A stretch of 36,492 nucleotides of DNA, taken from assembly GCA_027592105.1 (NCBI GenBank), contig JAQCLA010000003.1:1-36492 (forward strand). The letters run 5' to 3'. The notes beneath the pieces were generated by a model that did not search any database, had not been told where the DNA came from, and saw only the letters and a list, made by a program, of their open reading frames with translations. Shown here in pieces: positions 1 through 6,256 of this stretch. A program made the position numbers and the translations under genes. The DNA is from Pseudomonadota bacterium (lineage in GTDB: Bacteria > Pseudomonadota > Alphaproteobacteria > Rhodobacterales > Rhodobacteraceae). The stretch's first letter is position 1. The number at the start of each line of letters is the position of its first letter.

Positions 1-1
1 A

Positions 2-17
2 TTTGGCCAGGGCCAAA
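2..17. promoter_or_regulatory. 16-bp perfect palindrome at window edge
   Basis: TTTGGCC-AG-GGCCAAA is a perfect 7-bp inverted repeat with a 2-nt spacer. The spacer is too short for a stable RNA loop, so a dimeric protein-binding site is more natural than a terminator, although the 3' end of an unseen upstream gene could lie just outside the window. No gene is seen between it and the DUF6280 start at 234. Confidence 0.35.
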
Positions 18-122
18 GATGGCAGAAACATGGCAAAAACTTGATAGATTATTGACAGCCCCTATATGTACGGCAGGGGATGTGAGCAACCCACTGGAAA
101 CTGTGTGTTTTTTCTTTGAGCT

Positions 123-172
123 ATGCGCTGAGGGAATACCTCATATGCGATTTTGGCATCACAGAATCGCAT
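123..172. promoter_or_regulatory. Repeat-rich region upstream of the DUF6280 gene
   Basis: ATGCG occurs at 123-127 and 145-149, and its inverse CGCAT at 168-172, so the copies lie about 22-23 bp (two helical turns) apart. The second and third copies form the perfect 8-bp inverted repeat ATGCGATT / AATCGCAT (145-152 and 165-172, 12-nt spacer). Between the first two copies lies TGAGG-gaata-CCTCA (129-143). The block ends about 60 bp before the gene start. It could be an operator array or a structured 5' leader. I do not recognise the regulator. Confidence 0.4.
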
Positions 173-233
173 CGTTTTCAGGCAGAAGGGGTCTCACGCC
201 GGAAATGCAAGAGCAATAACAAGGAACGACGAA

Positions 234-557
234 ATGCGAGATTTCGTTGATGGCACTGCCTTCAACTTCGAACAAGGCCAGCGCGCGCGCAAGCTTTTTG
301 CCGCCGTGGTGCTTGCTGCTTTGGATGATGCCATTGCAGATGACAAAAAATACGGCAACGGCCCCGAGCAGATCGCCCGCTGGGCGCGCTCGCGCGATGG
401 CCGCGAAGTGCTGAGCTGTGCGGGTATCGACCCCAATGAGCGCGTCGTTCAGGGCTTGATGTGCTTCGTGTCGCGCGGCGTGCGGACTTCGGTCGCGCTC
501 AGCCGTGAAGAGAGTGAGCGCCGCAGCCAAGCCGAGGCGGAAGCCGAAGCCGCCTGA
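234..557 (+). CDS. DUF6280 family protein
   Basis: This is a 107-aa soluble protein starting MRDFVDGTAFNFEQ and ending in an acidic Ala/Glu tail (AEAEAEAA). I recognise it as the small family conserved across Roseobacter-group genomes (DUF6280), whose function is not known to me. The ORF track runs in frame from 153, but ATG 234 is preferred: it has an AAGGA ribosome site 7 nt upstream and matches the usual family N-terminus. No signal peptide or membrane segment is visible. The core has a helical look with conserved-seeming segments such as KKYGNGPEQIARWARSRDG. It stands alone, between a repeat-rich upstream region and a strong intrinsic terminator, so it is probably a single-gene transcript. 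Confidence 0.85.
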   Translation: MRDFVDGTAFNFEQGQRARKLFAAVVLAALDDAIADDKKYGNGPEQIARWARSRDGREVLSCAGIDPNERVVQGLMCFVSRGVRTSVALSREESERRSQAEAEAEAA

Positions 558-596
558 TTGCCGTGTCGCCGCGCAAGCGGCTACCGCACCCCAAGA

Positions 597-622
597 ACGC
601 GCCCCTCGCCGGGCGCGTTTTT
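597..622 (+). terminator. Intrinsic terminator of the DUF6280 gene
   Basis: ACGCGCCC-ctcgcc-GGGCGCGT is a perfect 8-bp GC-rich stem with a 6-nt loop, followed by TTTTTCGTTTT. It lies about 40 nt after the DUF6280 stop, and it separates that gene from the oppositely oriented tRNA. Confidence 0.9.
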
Positions 623-653
623 CGTTTTGACGGGCCGTGTGTCAGCTGATTGT

Positions 654-739
654 TGGTGCGGGCGGGGGGACTTGAACCCCCACGGCACAAAGGCCCACGG
701 ATTTTAAGTCCGATATGTCTACCATTCCATCACGCCCGC
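654..739 (-). tRNA. tRNA-Leu (anticodon UAA)
   Basis: The minus strand reads GCGGGCG...CGCCCGC-A-CCA, a perfect 7-bp acceptor stem with an encoded CCA end (654-656). The anticodon loop CTTAAAA gives anticodon TAA between CGGA/TCCG stems. The T arm carries GGTTCAAGTCC, and a long variable arm (about GGGCCTTTGTGCC) marks it as a class II tRNA, as expected for leucine. The total is 86 nt. It would read UUA, and by wobble UUG. The gene is on the opposite strand to its neighbours and sits about 340 bp from a serine recombinase, but the CCA end is intact and no duplicated 3' end was spotted. Confidence 0.96.
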
Positions 740-1074
740 AACGCATCTTGGCTAACGGCTTGGGCGGGGATTGGCAATCGCTTGGGCGCGCGGGATGCCA
801 CGCATCGCGCTTTGCGGGTTTTTCACCCTGTTTCATGCCATCTTTATGTAGCGTCACACACGCGTCCTGCGCCCGCAAGCGGCCCGCTGTTGCCGCATTT
901 TCATCAGGGCGCAGAGTGAAAATGCCAGTAATTCAAGCATTAGCGCGGTCTTGAACGTTTGGGATATACCCTATTGCAACATACCTCCCAAGGTATCAAC
1001 ACAACGTCAGGATTTCGCCGCACGCGGTAAGGTGATATCAAGGCACAGCACCTTATCGCTACAAGGCCAATGGA
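740..1074. promoter_or_regulatory. 335-bp gap between tRNA-Leu and the recombinase
   Basis: No gene is supported here; the ORF-track entries are weak and overlap the tRNA. The tRNA-proximal end should hold the tRNA promoter on the minus strand. TTGCCA followed 17 nt later by TAGCCA, just before the tRNA, is a weak candidate. The recombinase-proximal 100 bp is less GC-rich and holds the repeats listed separately. Confidence 0.5.
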
Positions 1075-1097
1075 ATGACCCTATCGTATCGCTACAA
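981..1097. repeat. Cluster of short repeats before the recombinase (res-like)
   Basis: Three repeats fall within 117 bp. ATACCT-ccca-AGGTAT (981-996) is a perfect 6-bp inverted repeat. TAAGGTG (1028-1034) and CACCTTA (1049-1055) form a perfect 7-bp inverted repeat with a 14-nt spacer. The 11-bp direct repeat TATCGCTACAA occurs at 1054-1064 and 1087-1097, the second copy lying inside the first codons of the recombinase. Resolvases often bind paired inverted sites beside their own gene, so this may be a recombination or operator site. The repeats do not match a res site I know. Confidence 0.35.
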
Positions 1098-1773
1098 TCC
1101 GCAGGCAAAGCCACAGACGGTCCTATACGTTCGCCTTTCGACGACAGAGCAAACCATCAGCGCACAGCGCCAGCAGGCTGAAAGCCTCGGCTACGTGGTT
1201 GATAAGGTCATCGAGGATCACATTGTGCCGGGTGTGACCACCGCATTTCTGGATCGTGAGGGTGGTCAACGTCTCTTCGCCACCTTGCGGGAGGGGGATG
1301 TTTTATTGGTGCGATGGCTGGATCGCTTGGGTCACAACTATGACGATATCCAGCGCATCATGGGCCTGTTTTTTGAGCGTGGCGTGACCATCAAGACGTT
1401 GATCAACGAGCTGACGTTCGACGCGCAACCAAAAGACGCCGAACAAAAAGCATTGCGCGATGCCATGATGTCTTTCATGTCGGCCATGGCACATGCGCAG
1501 GCGACTGCGAACCGTGAGGCACAAGCCGCAGGCATCGCCAATGCCAAGGCGCGCAACCCGACAGCCTACAAGGGTCGTAAACCTTCTTATACCCAAGAAA
1601 ACATAGATCAAATCCGCCAGATGTCCGGCGATGGTCTGGGTGTGAATGAAATTGCCCGGCGGTTGGGTTTGAGCAAGTTTCTGGTGTCACGCATCAACAA
1701 AGACACAACAGCGGCTTACGAGGCGCTCGAGCGTTGGGGCATCAACGCTGAACCGCACTCCAAAAAAGTGTAA
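1075..1773 (+). CDS. Serine recombinase (resolvase/invertase family)
   Basis: This 232-aa protein has an N-terminal serine recombinase domain (about residues 15-150) and a C-terminal helix-turn-helix (about 180-215, NEIARRLGLSKFLVSRI). The catalytic block YVRLSTTEQ supplies Arg20 and the nucleophile Ser22. The second catalytic block reads LDRLGHNYDD, so Arg84 is present, but the next conserved arginine (LGR in most members, Arg71 in gamma-delta resolvase) is His87, codon CAC. Such proteins cut and rejoin DNA at short paired sites for resolution or inversion. ATG 1075 has AAGG 8 nt upstream. It lies alone between tRNA-Leu and the convergent apt gene, with no transposase or other mobile genes, so it looks like a remnant or solo recombinase acquired by transfer. 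The His change may impair catalysis. Confidence 0.88.
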   Translation: MTLSYRYNPQAKPQTVLYVRLSTTEQTISAQRQQAESLGYVVDKVIEDHIVPGVTTAFLDREGGQRLFATLREGDVLLVRWLDRLGHNYDDIQRIMGLFFERGVTIKTLINELTFDAQPKDAEQKALRDAMMSFMSAMAHAQATANREAQAAGIANAKARNPTAYKGRKPSYTQENIDQIRQMSGDGLGVNEIARRLGLSKFLVSRINKDTTAAYEALERWGINAEPHSKKV

Positions 1774-1796
1774 TTTCTGTCATCCCCGCCGTCGCC

Positions 1797-2336
1797 CTAA
1801 TGGCCGTCGAAGGCGCACAGCGCGTGGACAGGCACGCCCATCGCCTCAAGCCGCGCGCGGCCGCCCAGTTCGGGCAGGTCGATGACGAAGGCGCAGCCCA
1901 CGACCTCGGCGCCCAAGGCTTCAACCAGCCGAATACCCGCCTCGGCCGTGCCGCCCGTGGCCAGTAGATCATCGACGAGCAGCACCTTTTGACCTGGCGC
2001 CAGCGCGTCGTCATGAATCTCGACTGTCGCGCGGCCGTATTCGAGGGTGTAATCCTGTGCGATGGTGGCAGCGGGCAGCTTGCCTTGTTTGCGGATCGGC
2101 ACGAAACCCTTGGAGAGTTGATGGGCCACTGCGCCGCCGAGGATGAAGCCGCGCGCCTCGAGCCCCACCACCATATCGATCCGTTCGCCCACGAATGGGG
2201 CGAGCAGCTGGTCGACCGCAAGCCGAAAGCCGCGCGGATCTTGGAAGAGCGTGGTCACATCGCGAAACATGATCCCTTCATGGGGAAAATCCGGGATGGT
2301 GCGGATATAGTCTTGGATCGATTTCTGGCTCGGCAT
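1797..2336 (-). CDS. apt: Adenine phosphoribosyltransferase
   Basis: This 179-aa cytoplasmic enzyme joins adenine to PRPP to make AMP (purine salvage). The start [22 protein letters not shown] and the PRPP-binding loop [17 protein letters not shown] are diagnostic of Apt, and the length matches the family. The track ORF begins at 2414, but ATG 2336 is preferred because it gives the standard N-terminus and has AAGGA 7 nt upstream. The upstream gene (DUF2927) ends only 23 nt away on the same strand, so the two may be co-transcribed. The 3' end faces the recombinase across a 23-nt gap with no visible terminator. Confidence 0.96.
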   Translation of the reverse strand: MPSQKSIQDYIRTIPDFPHEGIMFRDVTTLFQDPRGFRLAVDQLLAPFVGERIDMVVGLEARGFILGGAVAHQLSKGFVPIRKQGKLPAATIAQDYTLEYGRATVEIHDDALAPGQKVLLVDDLLATGGTAEAGIRLVEALGAEVVGCAFVIDLPELGGRARLEAMGVPVHALCAFDGH

Positions 2337-2359
2337 CGGGCTGTCCTTGAATGGGCCGC

Positions 2360-3028
2360 TCAGCGGCTTGGGTAGTGGCGGCGGAGTGCAGCGGCATCTT
2401 GCCCGCGCAGCCATACGGTGGCGTTATCGGCCTCGGAAAAGATCGAGCGTGTATAGGCCGGGCTGTCGATATCGGTCGGAAGGCCCAAGGCTTGGACCAA
2501 CTCCTCTAAAACGACGGAGGCGATCTCGCGGCGGCGAATTTCTTGGCTGATCGCGATAGCGGCTGACAAGATCGTGCCACCACGCGAGCGCAGCGCAACA
2601 CGGGCGATGGCCATTTCGCTGCCGTCAAGCTCAGCAATACTGGTGCCGGTGATCCGTGCGCCTTGCGGTGTGGCGACAAGGTAGAAGGGAATGTCGACTG
2701 TCCCCTCGTAGACGCGCCGCAAGCGCAGTGCGGTACCGGTGGCGTTGATCTCGGCGATGGCTGTGTCGATGGCGCGGTCGACAAGATCGAGCTTGTAGCC
2801 GGGAAAGCTGGGCGCGACATCGGCGATGCCGATGCGCAGATCCTGTCGCCGCGCCTCGGGCCAGCGGATCAGGGGCTTGGTGCATGTGCCGCCCGGTGGG
2901 GCCGCACAGGCGACAAGCCGGTAGAAATCTTCATCCGAGATCATGTCGGGCACGGCGATGAATTCCTGGGCCGTCGCAGCGGTGGAGGCGAGGCTGAAAA
3001 GCAGGGCAAGGGCGAGGCGGCGCAACAT
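2360..3028 (-). CDS. Secreted DUF2927 family protein
   Basis: This 222-aa protein starts with a clear signal peptide ([23 protein letters not shown], probable cleavage after ATA), so it should be exported. The mature part matches the DUF2927 family of alphaproteobacteria, with the segment [19 protein letters not shown] near the C-terminus. That segment has the shape of a gluzincin helix (HELxxALG) but has Glu-Glu where a metalloprotease would have His-Glu and Gln where the second His would be, so a zinc protease activity is not supported. ATG 3028 is chosen because the longer track start would put 33 extra residues ahead of the signal peptide. The function is unknown to me. It is probably transcribed with apt. 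Confidence 0.85.
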   Translation of the reverse strand: MLRRLALALLFSLASTAATAQEFIAVPDMISDEDFYRLVACAAPPGGTCTKPLIRWPEARRQDLRIGIADVAPSFPGYKLDLVDRAIDTAIAEINATGTALRLRRVYEGTVDIPFYLVATPQGARITGTSIAELDGSEMAIARVALRSRGGTILSAAIAISQEIRRREIASVVLEELVQALGLPTDIDSPAYTRSIFSEADNATVWLRGQDAAALRRHYPSR

Positions 3029-3152
3029 GCGCACAGGTGACGCAAAGCGCGGGGCGAGTGCAAGCAGCTCGCGCGTCGCGGTGGTCGGGTTGTTGCATGA
3101 GAACCGCGTGGGAGGATGGGCCGGCATGAGTATTTGTGAAGCAAAGAGGGCG

Positions 3153-3177
3153 CGTTAACCTTGATGGAGGGTTAACG
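3153..3177 (-). other. Inverted repeat over the alkD stop codon
   Basis: CGTTAACC (3153-3160) and GGTTAACG (3170-3177) form a perfect 8-bp stem with a 9-nt loop. It includes the stop codon of the DNA alkylation repair gene on the minus strand. No U-run follows on that strand, so it may protect or fold the mRNA end rather than terminate transcription. The TTAA spacing (13 nt) does not fit a CtrA box. Confidence 0.4.
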
Positions 3178-3855
3178 GCCAAGCTGGCGGGCCGCTTCCT
3201 TGCGGGCGAAAGGTTTGAGGGTGGCGCCATTGGTTGCCAGCCACGCGGTGACGGCATCGGGTTCGCGCTTGGACAGCTCGCGCAACCACCACGCGATGGC
3301 TTTTTGGATGAACCAGTCGCGCTCGGGGGCTAGCGTTTCGCACCAGCCAAGGATGGATTGGCGCGCCGCCGCCTCGGTCGCATTCGGGTGGCGGGCCTTG
3401 GTGAAAGGCAGCGCAAAGACCAGTGCCGCGCGCCGGGTCCACATGTGATCGGATACGGTCCATTCCGCCAATATCTGGAGGCGGCGGGGGTCTTGCATCA
3501 CCCGCTTGGCGCCGCTTTGGGCCACGGCATCGGCGATGGCCCAGCTGTCGAAATCTCGCACGAACCCGGTGATGCAATCCCATGCGGCATGGTCATCAGG
3601 GCGGATACGGGCTTGGATGAACAATTTGCCTGCCGCGATCCGCGCCTCGAAGATATCGCTGGCCCAAAGCCCTTGGGCAAGCGTGACAAGGCCGGACTGA
3701 TCCAAGGCTTTTCGCCATTCATCGGCCAAACCGCCCGTCAGCGCGTTGGACAGGCCCAGAACCTCGCGCGTTTGTTTGTGATAGGTGGCCATTTCTGCGG
3801 CGCGGGCCGGGTCGGCATGGGCGCGCAGGGCTGCGATGGCATCATCCGCTGTCAT
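3172..3855 (-). CDS. DNA alkylation repair protein (AlkD-like HEAT repeat glycosylase)
   Basis: This 227-aa helical protein resembles the AlkC/AlkD DNA glycosylases, which remove N3- and N7-alkyl purines using stacked HEAT-like repeats. The active-site pair Trp-x3-Asp is present at Trp105 and Asp109 (DSWAIAD), followed by the WTRRAALVF segment (Arg141/Arg142) that supplies the conserved arginine in AlkD. The track start at 3903 is too early: ATG 3855 overlaps the stop of the GNAT gene as ATGA, which points to translational coupling. It is the last gene of the glmU-glmS-GNAT-alkD run. The substrate in this organism is inferred from the family only. Confidence 0.85.
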   Translation of the reverse strand: MTADDAIAALRAHADPARAAEMATYHKQTREVLGLSNALTGGLADEWRKALDQSGLVTLAQGLWASDIFEARIAAGKLFIQARIRPDDHAAWDCITGFVRDFDSWAIADAVAQSGAKRVMQDPRRLQILAEWTVSDHMWTRRAALVFALPFTKARHPNATEAAARQSILGWCETLAPERDWFIQKAIAWWLRELSKREPDAVTAWLATNGATLKPFARKEAARQLGR

Positions 3856-4448
3856 CTTGGCCGCGCGATCAGCCCATCGAGATGGGCGCGGATGACCGGC
3901 CATTCCTGCGCGGTGATGGAATAGACCGCCGTGTCGCGGATCGTGCCATTGGGCGAGGTTTGATGCGCGCGCAAGATACCGTCGAGCTGTGCGCCCAAAC
4001 GCTCGATCGCGCGGCGCGATTGGCTATTCAGGCGGTGGGTGCGAAACTCGACCGCGAGGCAGGACCAGATCTCGAAGGCATGGCCCAGCAAAAGGCGCTT
4101 GGCCTCGGTGTTGAGCGGGCCGCGCTGGGCGGAAGGCGCGATCCAGGTCGAGCCGATCTCGACGCGCGGCGTGGCGTGGTCGATATTCATGTAGCTGGTC
4201 ATGCCGATGGGCGTGCCGGATGCATCGAGCTGAGTGAAGGGGATCATCGCGCCGATATCGCGCAGGCGCAGGCGGCGGTCGATCTCGGCCAGCATGCCCG
4301 TGGGTGCGGGGATGGCCGTGTACCACAGCTTGTGCAGATCGCCTGCCGCGCTGGCCTCGGACAGTGGTTCGGCATGCATGCGGTCAAGCGGTATCAAGGT
4401 GACTTGACGGCCGCGCAGGGTCAGGTTCGGGGGGCCAAGGCGGTTCAT
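3852..4448 (-). CDS. GNAT family N-acetyltransferase (RimJ/RimL type)
   Basis: This 198-aa protein has the pattern of RimJ/RimL-like GNAT acetyltransferases: an N-terminal LRGRQVTLIPLDRMHAEPL strand-helix, a central VEIGSTWIAPSAQRGPLNTEAKRLLL segment corresponding to the acetyl-CoA binding motif A region, and the VEFRTHRLNSQSRRAIERLGA helix typical of the family. Acetyl-CoA is the expected donor; the acceptor (ribosomal protein N-terminus, amino acid, drug or other) cannot be told. Its ATG overlaps the glmS stop as ATGA, and its own stop overlaps the next start in the same way, so it is coupled in the middle of the operon. Association with glmS does not prove a role in amino-sugar acetylation, since GlmU already does that step. 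Confidence 0.85.
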   Translation of the reverse strand: MNRLGPPNLTLRGRQVTLIPLDRMHAEPLSEASAAGDLHKLWYTAIPAPTGMLAEIDRRLRLRDIGAMIPFTQLDASGTPIGMTSYMNIDHATPRVEIGSTWIAPSAQRGPLNTEAKRLLLGHAFEIWSCLAVEFRTHRLNSQSRRAIERLGAQLDGILRAHQTSPNGTIRDTAVYSITAQEWPVIRAHLDGLIARPR

Positions 4449-6253
4449 TCCACGGTCACCGATTTGGCGAGGTTGCGGGGCTGGTCCACATCGGTGCCTT
4501 TGGCAATCGCGGTGTGATAGGCCAAAAGCTGTGCGGGGATGGCATAGACCAAGGGCGCGGCCAGCCGCCCTGCGGCGGGCAGGGTCAGGGTGGCTTGCGT
4601 GCCCTCGGCGGCGATGGCGGCACCGGCCGCATCGGTGATCAGCGTGACCTGACCGCCGCGGGCCATCACCTCTTGCATATTCGAGACGGTCTTGTCGAAG
4701 AGCGCGTCATGGGGGGCAAAGACCAGCACGGGTAGGGTGCGGTCGATCAACGCGATGGGGCCGTGTTTCAGCTCGCCCGAGGCATAGGCTTCGGCGTGGA
4801 TGTAGCTGAGTTCTTTGAGTTTCAGTGCCGCCTCAAGCGCTGTCGCATACATCACGCCGCGCCCGAGAAACAGGGCCGAGCGCGCCTCGGCCAGACCGGC
4901 GGCGATGGCAGCGATCTCGGGCTCGCAGGCGAGCGTTTGGCGCATCTGGTCGGGGACATGGCGCAGCGCGTCGAGTTCTTGCCCGATCTGGGCTGGTGTC
5001 AGCGCGCCGCGCTGGCCCGCCGCATGCAGTGCCAAAAGCGCCAGCACGGCCAGCTGGTTTGTATAGGCTTTGGTCGAGGCGACCGAAACCTCGACCCCTG
5101 CCAAGATCGCCAGCGCCACATCGCTTTCGCGCGCGATGGATGAGGTGCCCACATTGACGAGGCTTGCCACCATCTCGGCCCGTCCGCGCAGGTAGCGAAG
5201 CGCTGCCAGCGTATCGGCAGTCTCGCCTGATTGGCTGACGACAAGGGCCAGCGTGCGCGGGGCCAAGGGCGGCTCGCGATAGCGGAATTCCGAGGCGACA
5301 TCGACCTCGCAAGGGATGCCTGCGACCTGTTCGAACCAGTATTTCGCGGTCAGGCAGGAATAATAGCCCGTGCCGCAGGCCACCATCACAACCCGGTCGA
5401 AGCGCGAGAAATCGAGGCTTTCGGGAAAGACCGGCAGCGCGCCCGGCGCGTAGCGGGCCAGCGCCTCGGCCAGCACGCGGGGCTGTTCATGGATCTCTTT
5501 GGCCATGAAATGCTTGTAGCCCGCCTTGTCGATTACGGCGGCGCCGATCTCGATCCGGGTTTTGGGGCGGCTGGCGGGGGCGCCGGTTTCATCGAAGATC
5601 TCGGCGCCTTTGCGGGTGATGAAGGCGATGTCGCCCTCGTCAAGATAGGTGATCTGATCGGTCATGGGCGCCAGCGCGATGGCGTCAGAGCCGACATACA
5701 TCTCGCCCTCGCCATGACCAATGGCCAAGGGCGAGCCACGCCGCGCGGCGATCAGCAGATCATCATGCCCATCGAACAAGAAACACAGCGCAAAGGCCCC
5801 CTCGAGCCGCGCGATGGTGGCCTTGGCCGCCTCACGCGGGGTCATGCCGCCCGCCATGAAACGCGCGCAGAGATGGGCGACGGTTTCGGTGTCGGTTTCG
5901 CTTTCGAAATTGGAGCCCGCAAGCTCGGCCCGCAATTCGCGGTAATTCTCGATGATGCCGTTATGAACCACAGCCACGGAGCCGTTTTGATGGGGGTGGG
6001 CGTTGGCCTCGGAGGGCGCGCCATGGGTGGCCCAGCGGGTATGCCCGATGCCGGCCTTGCCCGGCAGCGGCTCATGCACCAGCCGGTCGGAGAGGTTGAT
6101 CAGCTTGCCCACCGCGCGGCGGCGGTCGAGGTGACCGTTTTGCAGGGTCGCGATGCCCGCGCTGTCATAGCCGCGATATTCCAGCCGCTTGAGCGCCTCG
6201 AGGATCAGGGGGGCGACCTCATGGCTGCCCAGAACGCCGACGATACCGCACAT
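4445..6253 (-). CDS. glmS: Glutamine-fructose-6-phosphate aminotransferase (isomerizing)
   Basis: This 602-aa enzyme makes glucosamine-6-phosphate from fructose-6-phosphate and glutamine, the entry step to UDP-GlcNAc for peptidoglycan and LPS. The N-terminal class II amidotransferase domain begins MCGIVGVLGS, with Cys as the nucleophile after Met removal, and contains GHTRWATHG. Two SIS sugar-isomerase domains follow, with SQSGETADT in the first and HAEAYASGELKHGPIAL in the second, and the C-terminus NLAKSVTVE carries the conserved catalytic Lys. It starts 3 nt after the glmU stop with AAAGG 7 nt before ATG. No glmS ribozyme is expected or seen. Length and motifs are complete. Confidence 0.98.
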   Translation of the reverse strand: MCGIVGVLGSHEVAPLILEALKRLEYRGYDSAGIATLQNGHLDRRRAVGKLINLSDRLVHEPLPGKAGIGHTRWATHGAPSEANAHPHQNGSVAVVHNGIIENYRELRAELAGSNFESETDTETVAHLCARFMAGGMTPREAAKATIARLEGAFALCFLFDGHDDLLIAARRGSPLAIGHGEGEMYVGSDAIALAPMTDQITYLDEGDIAFITRKGAEIFDETGAPASRPKTRIEIGAAVIDKAGYKHFMAKEIHEQPRVLAEALARYAPGALPVFPESLDFSRFDRVVMVACGTGYYSCLTAKYWFEQVAGIPCEVDVASEFRYREPPLAPRTLALVVSQSGETADTLAALRYLRGRAEMVASLVNVGTSSIARESDVALAILAGVEVSVASTKAYTNQLAVLALLALHAAGQRGALTPAQIGQELDALRHVPDQMRQTLACEPEIAAIAAGLAEARSALFLGRGVMYATALEAALKLKELSYIHAEAYASGELKHGPIALIDRTLPVLVFAPHDALFDKTVSNMQEVMARGGQVTLITDAAGAAIAAEGTQATLTLPAAGRLAAPLVYAIPAQLLAYHTAIAKGTDVDQPRNLAKSVTVE

Positions 6254-6256
6254 GGT

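Noticed and set aside
19-219. 66-aa ORF before the DUF6280 gene
   Set aside because: It overlaps the repeat-rich upstream region, has no ribosome site and no family resemblance.
3153-3177. CtrA-binding site from the two TTAA motifs
   Set aside because: CtrA sites need TTAA-N7-TTAAC. Here the spacing is 13 nt and the sequence is better explained as a hairpin.
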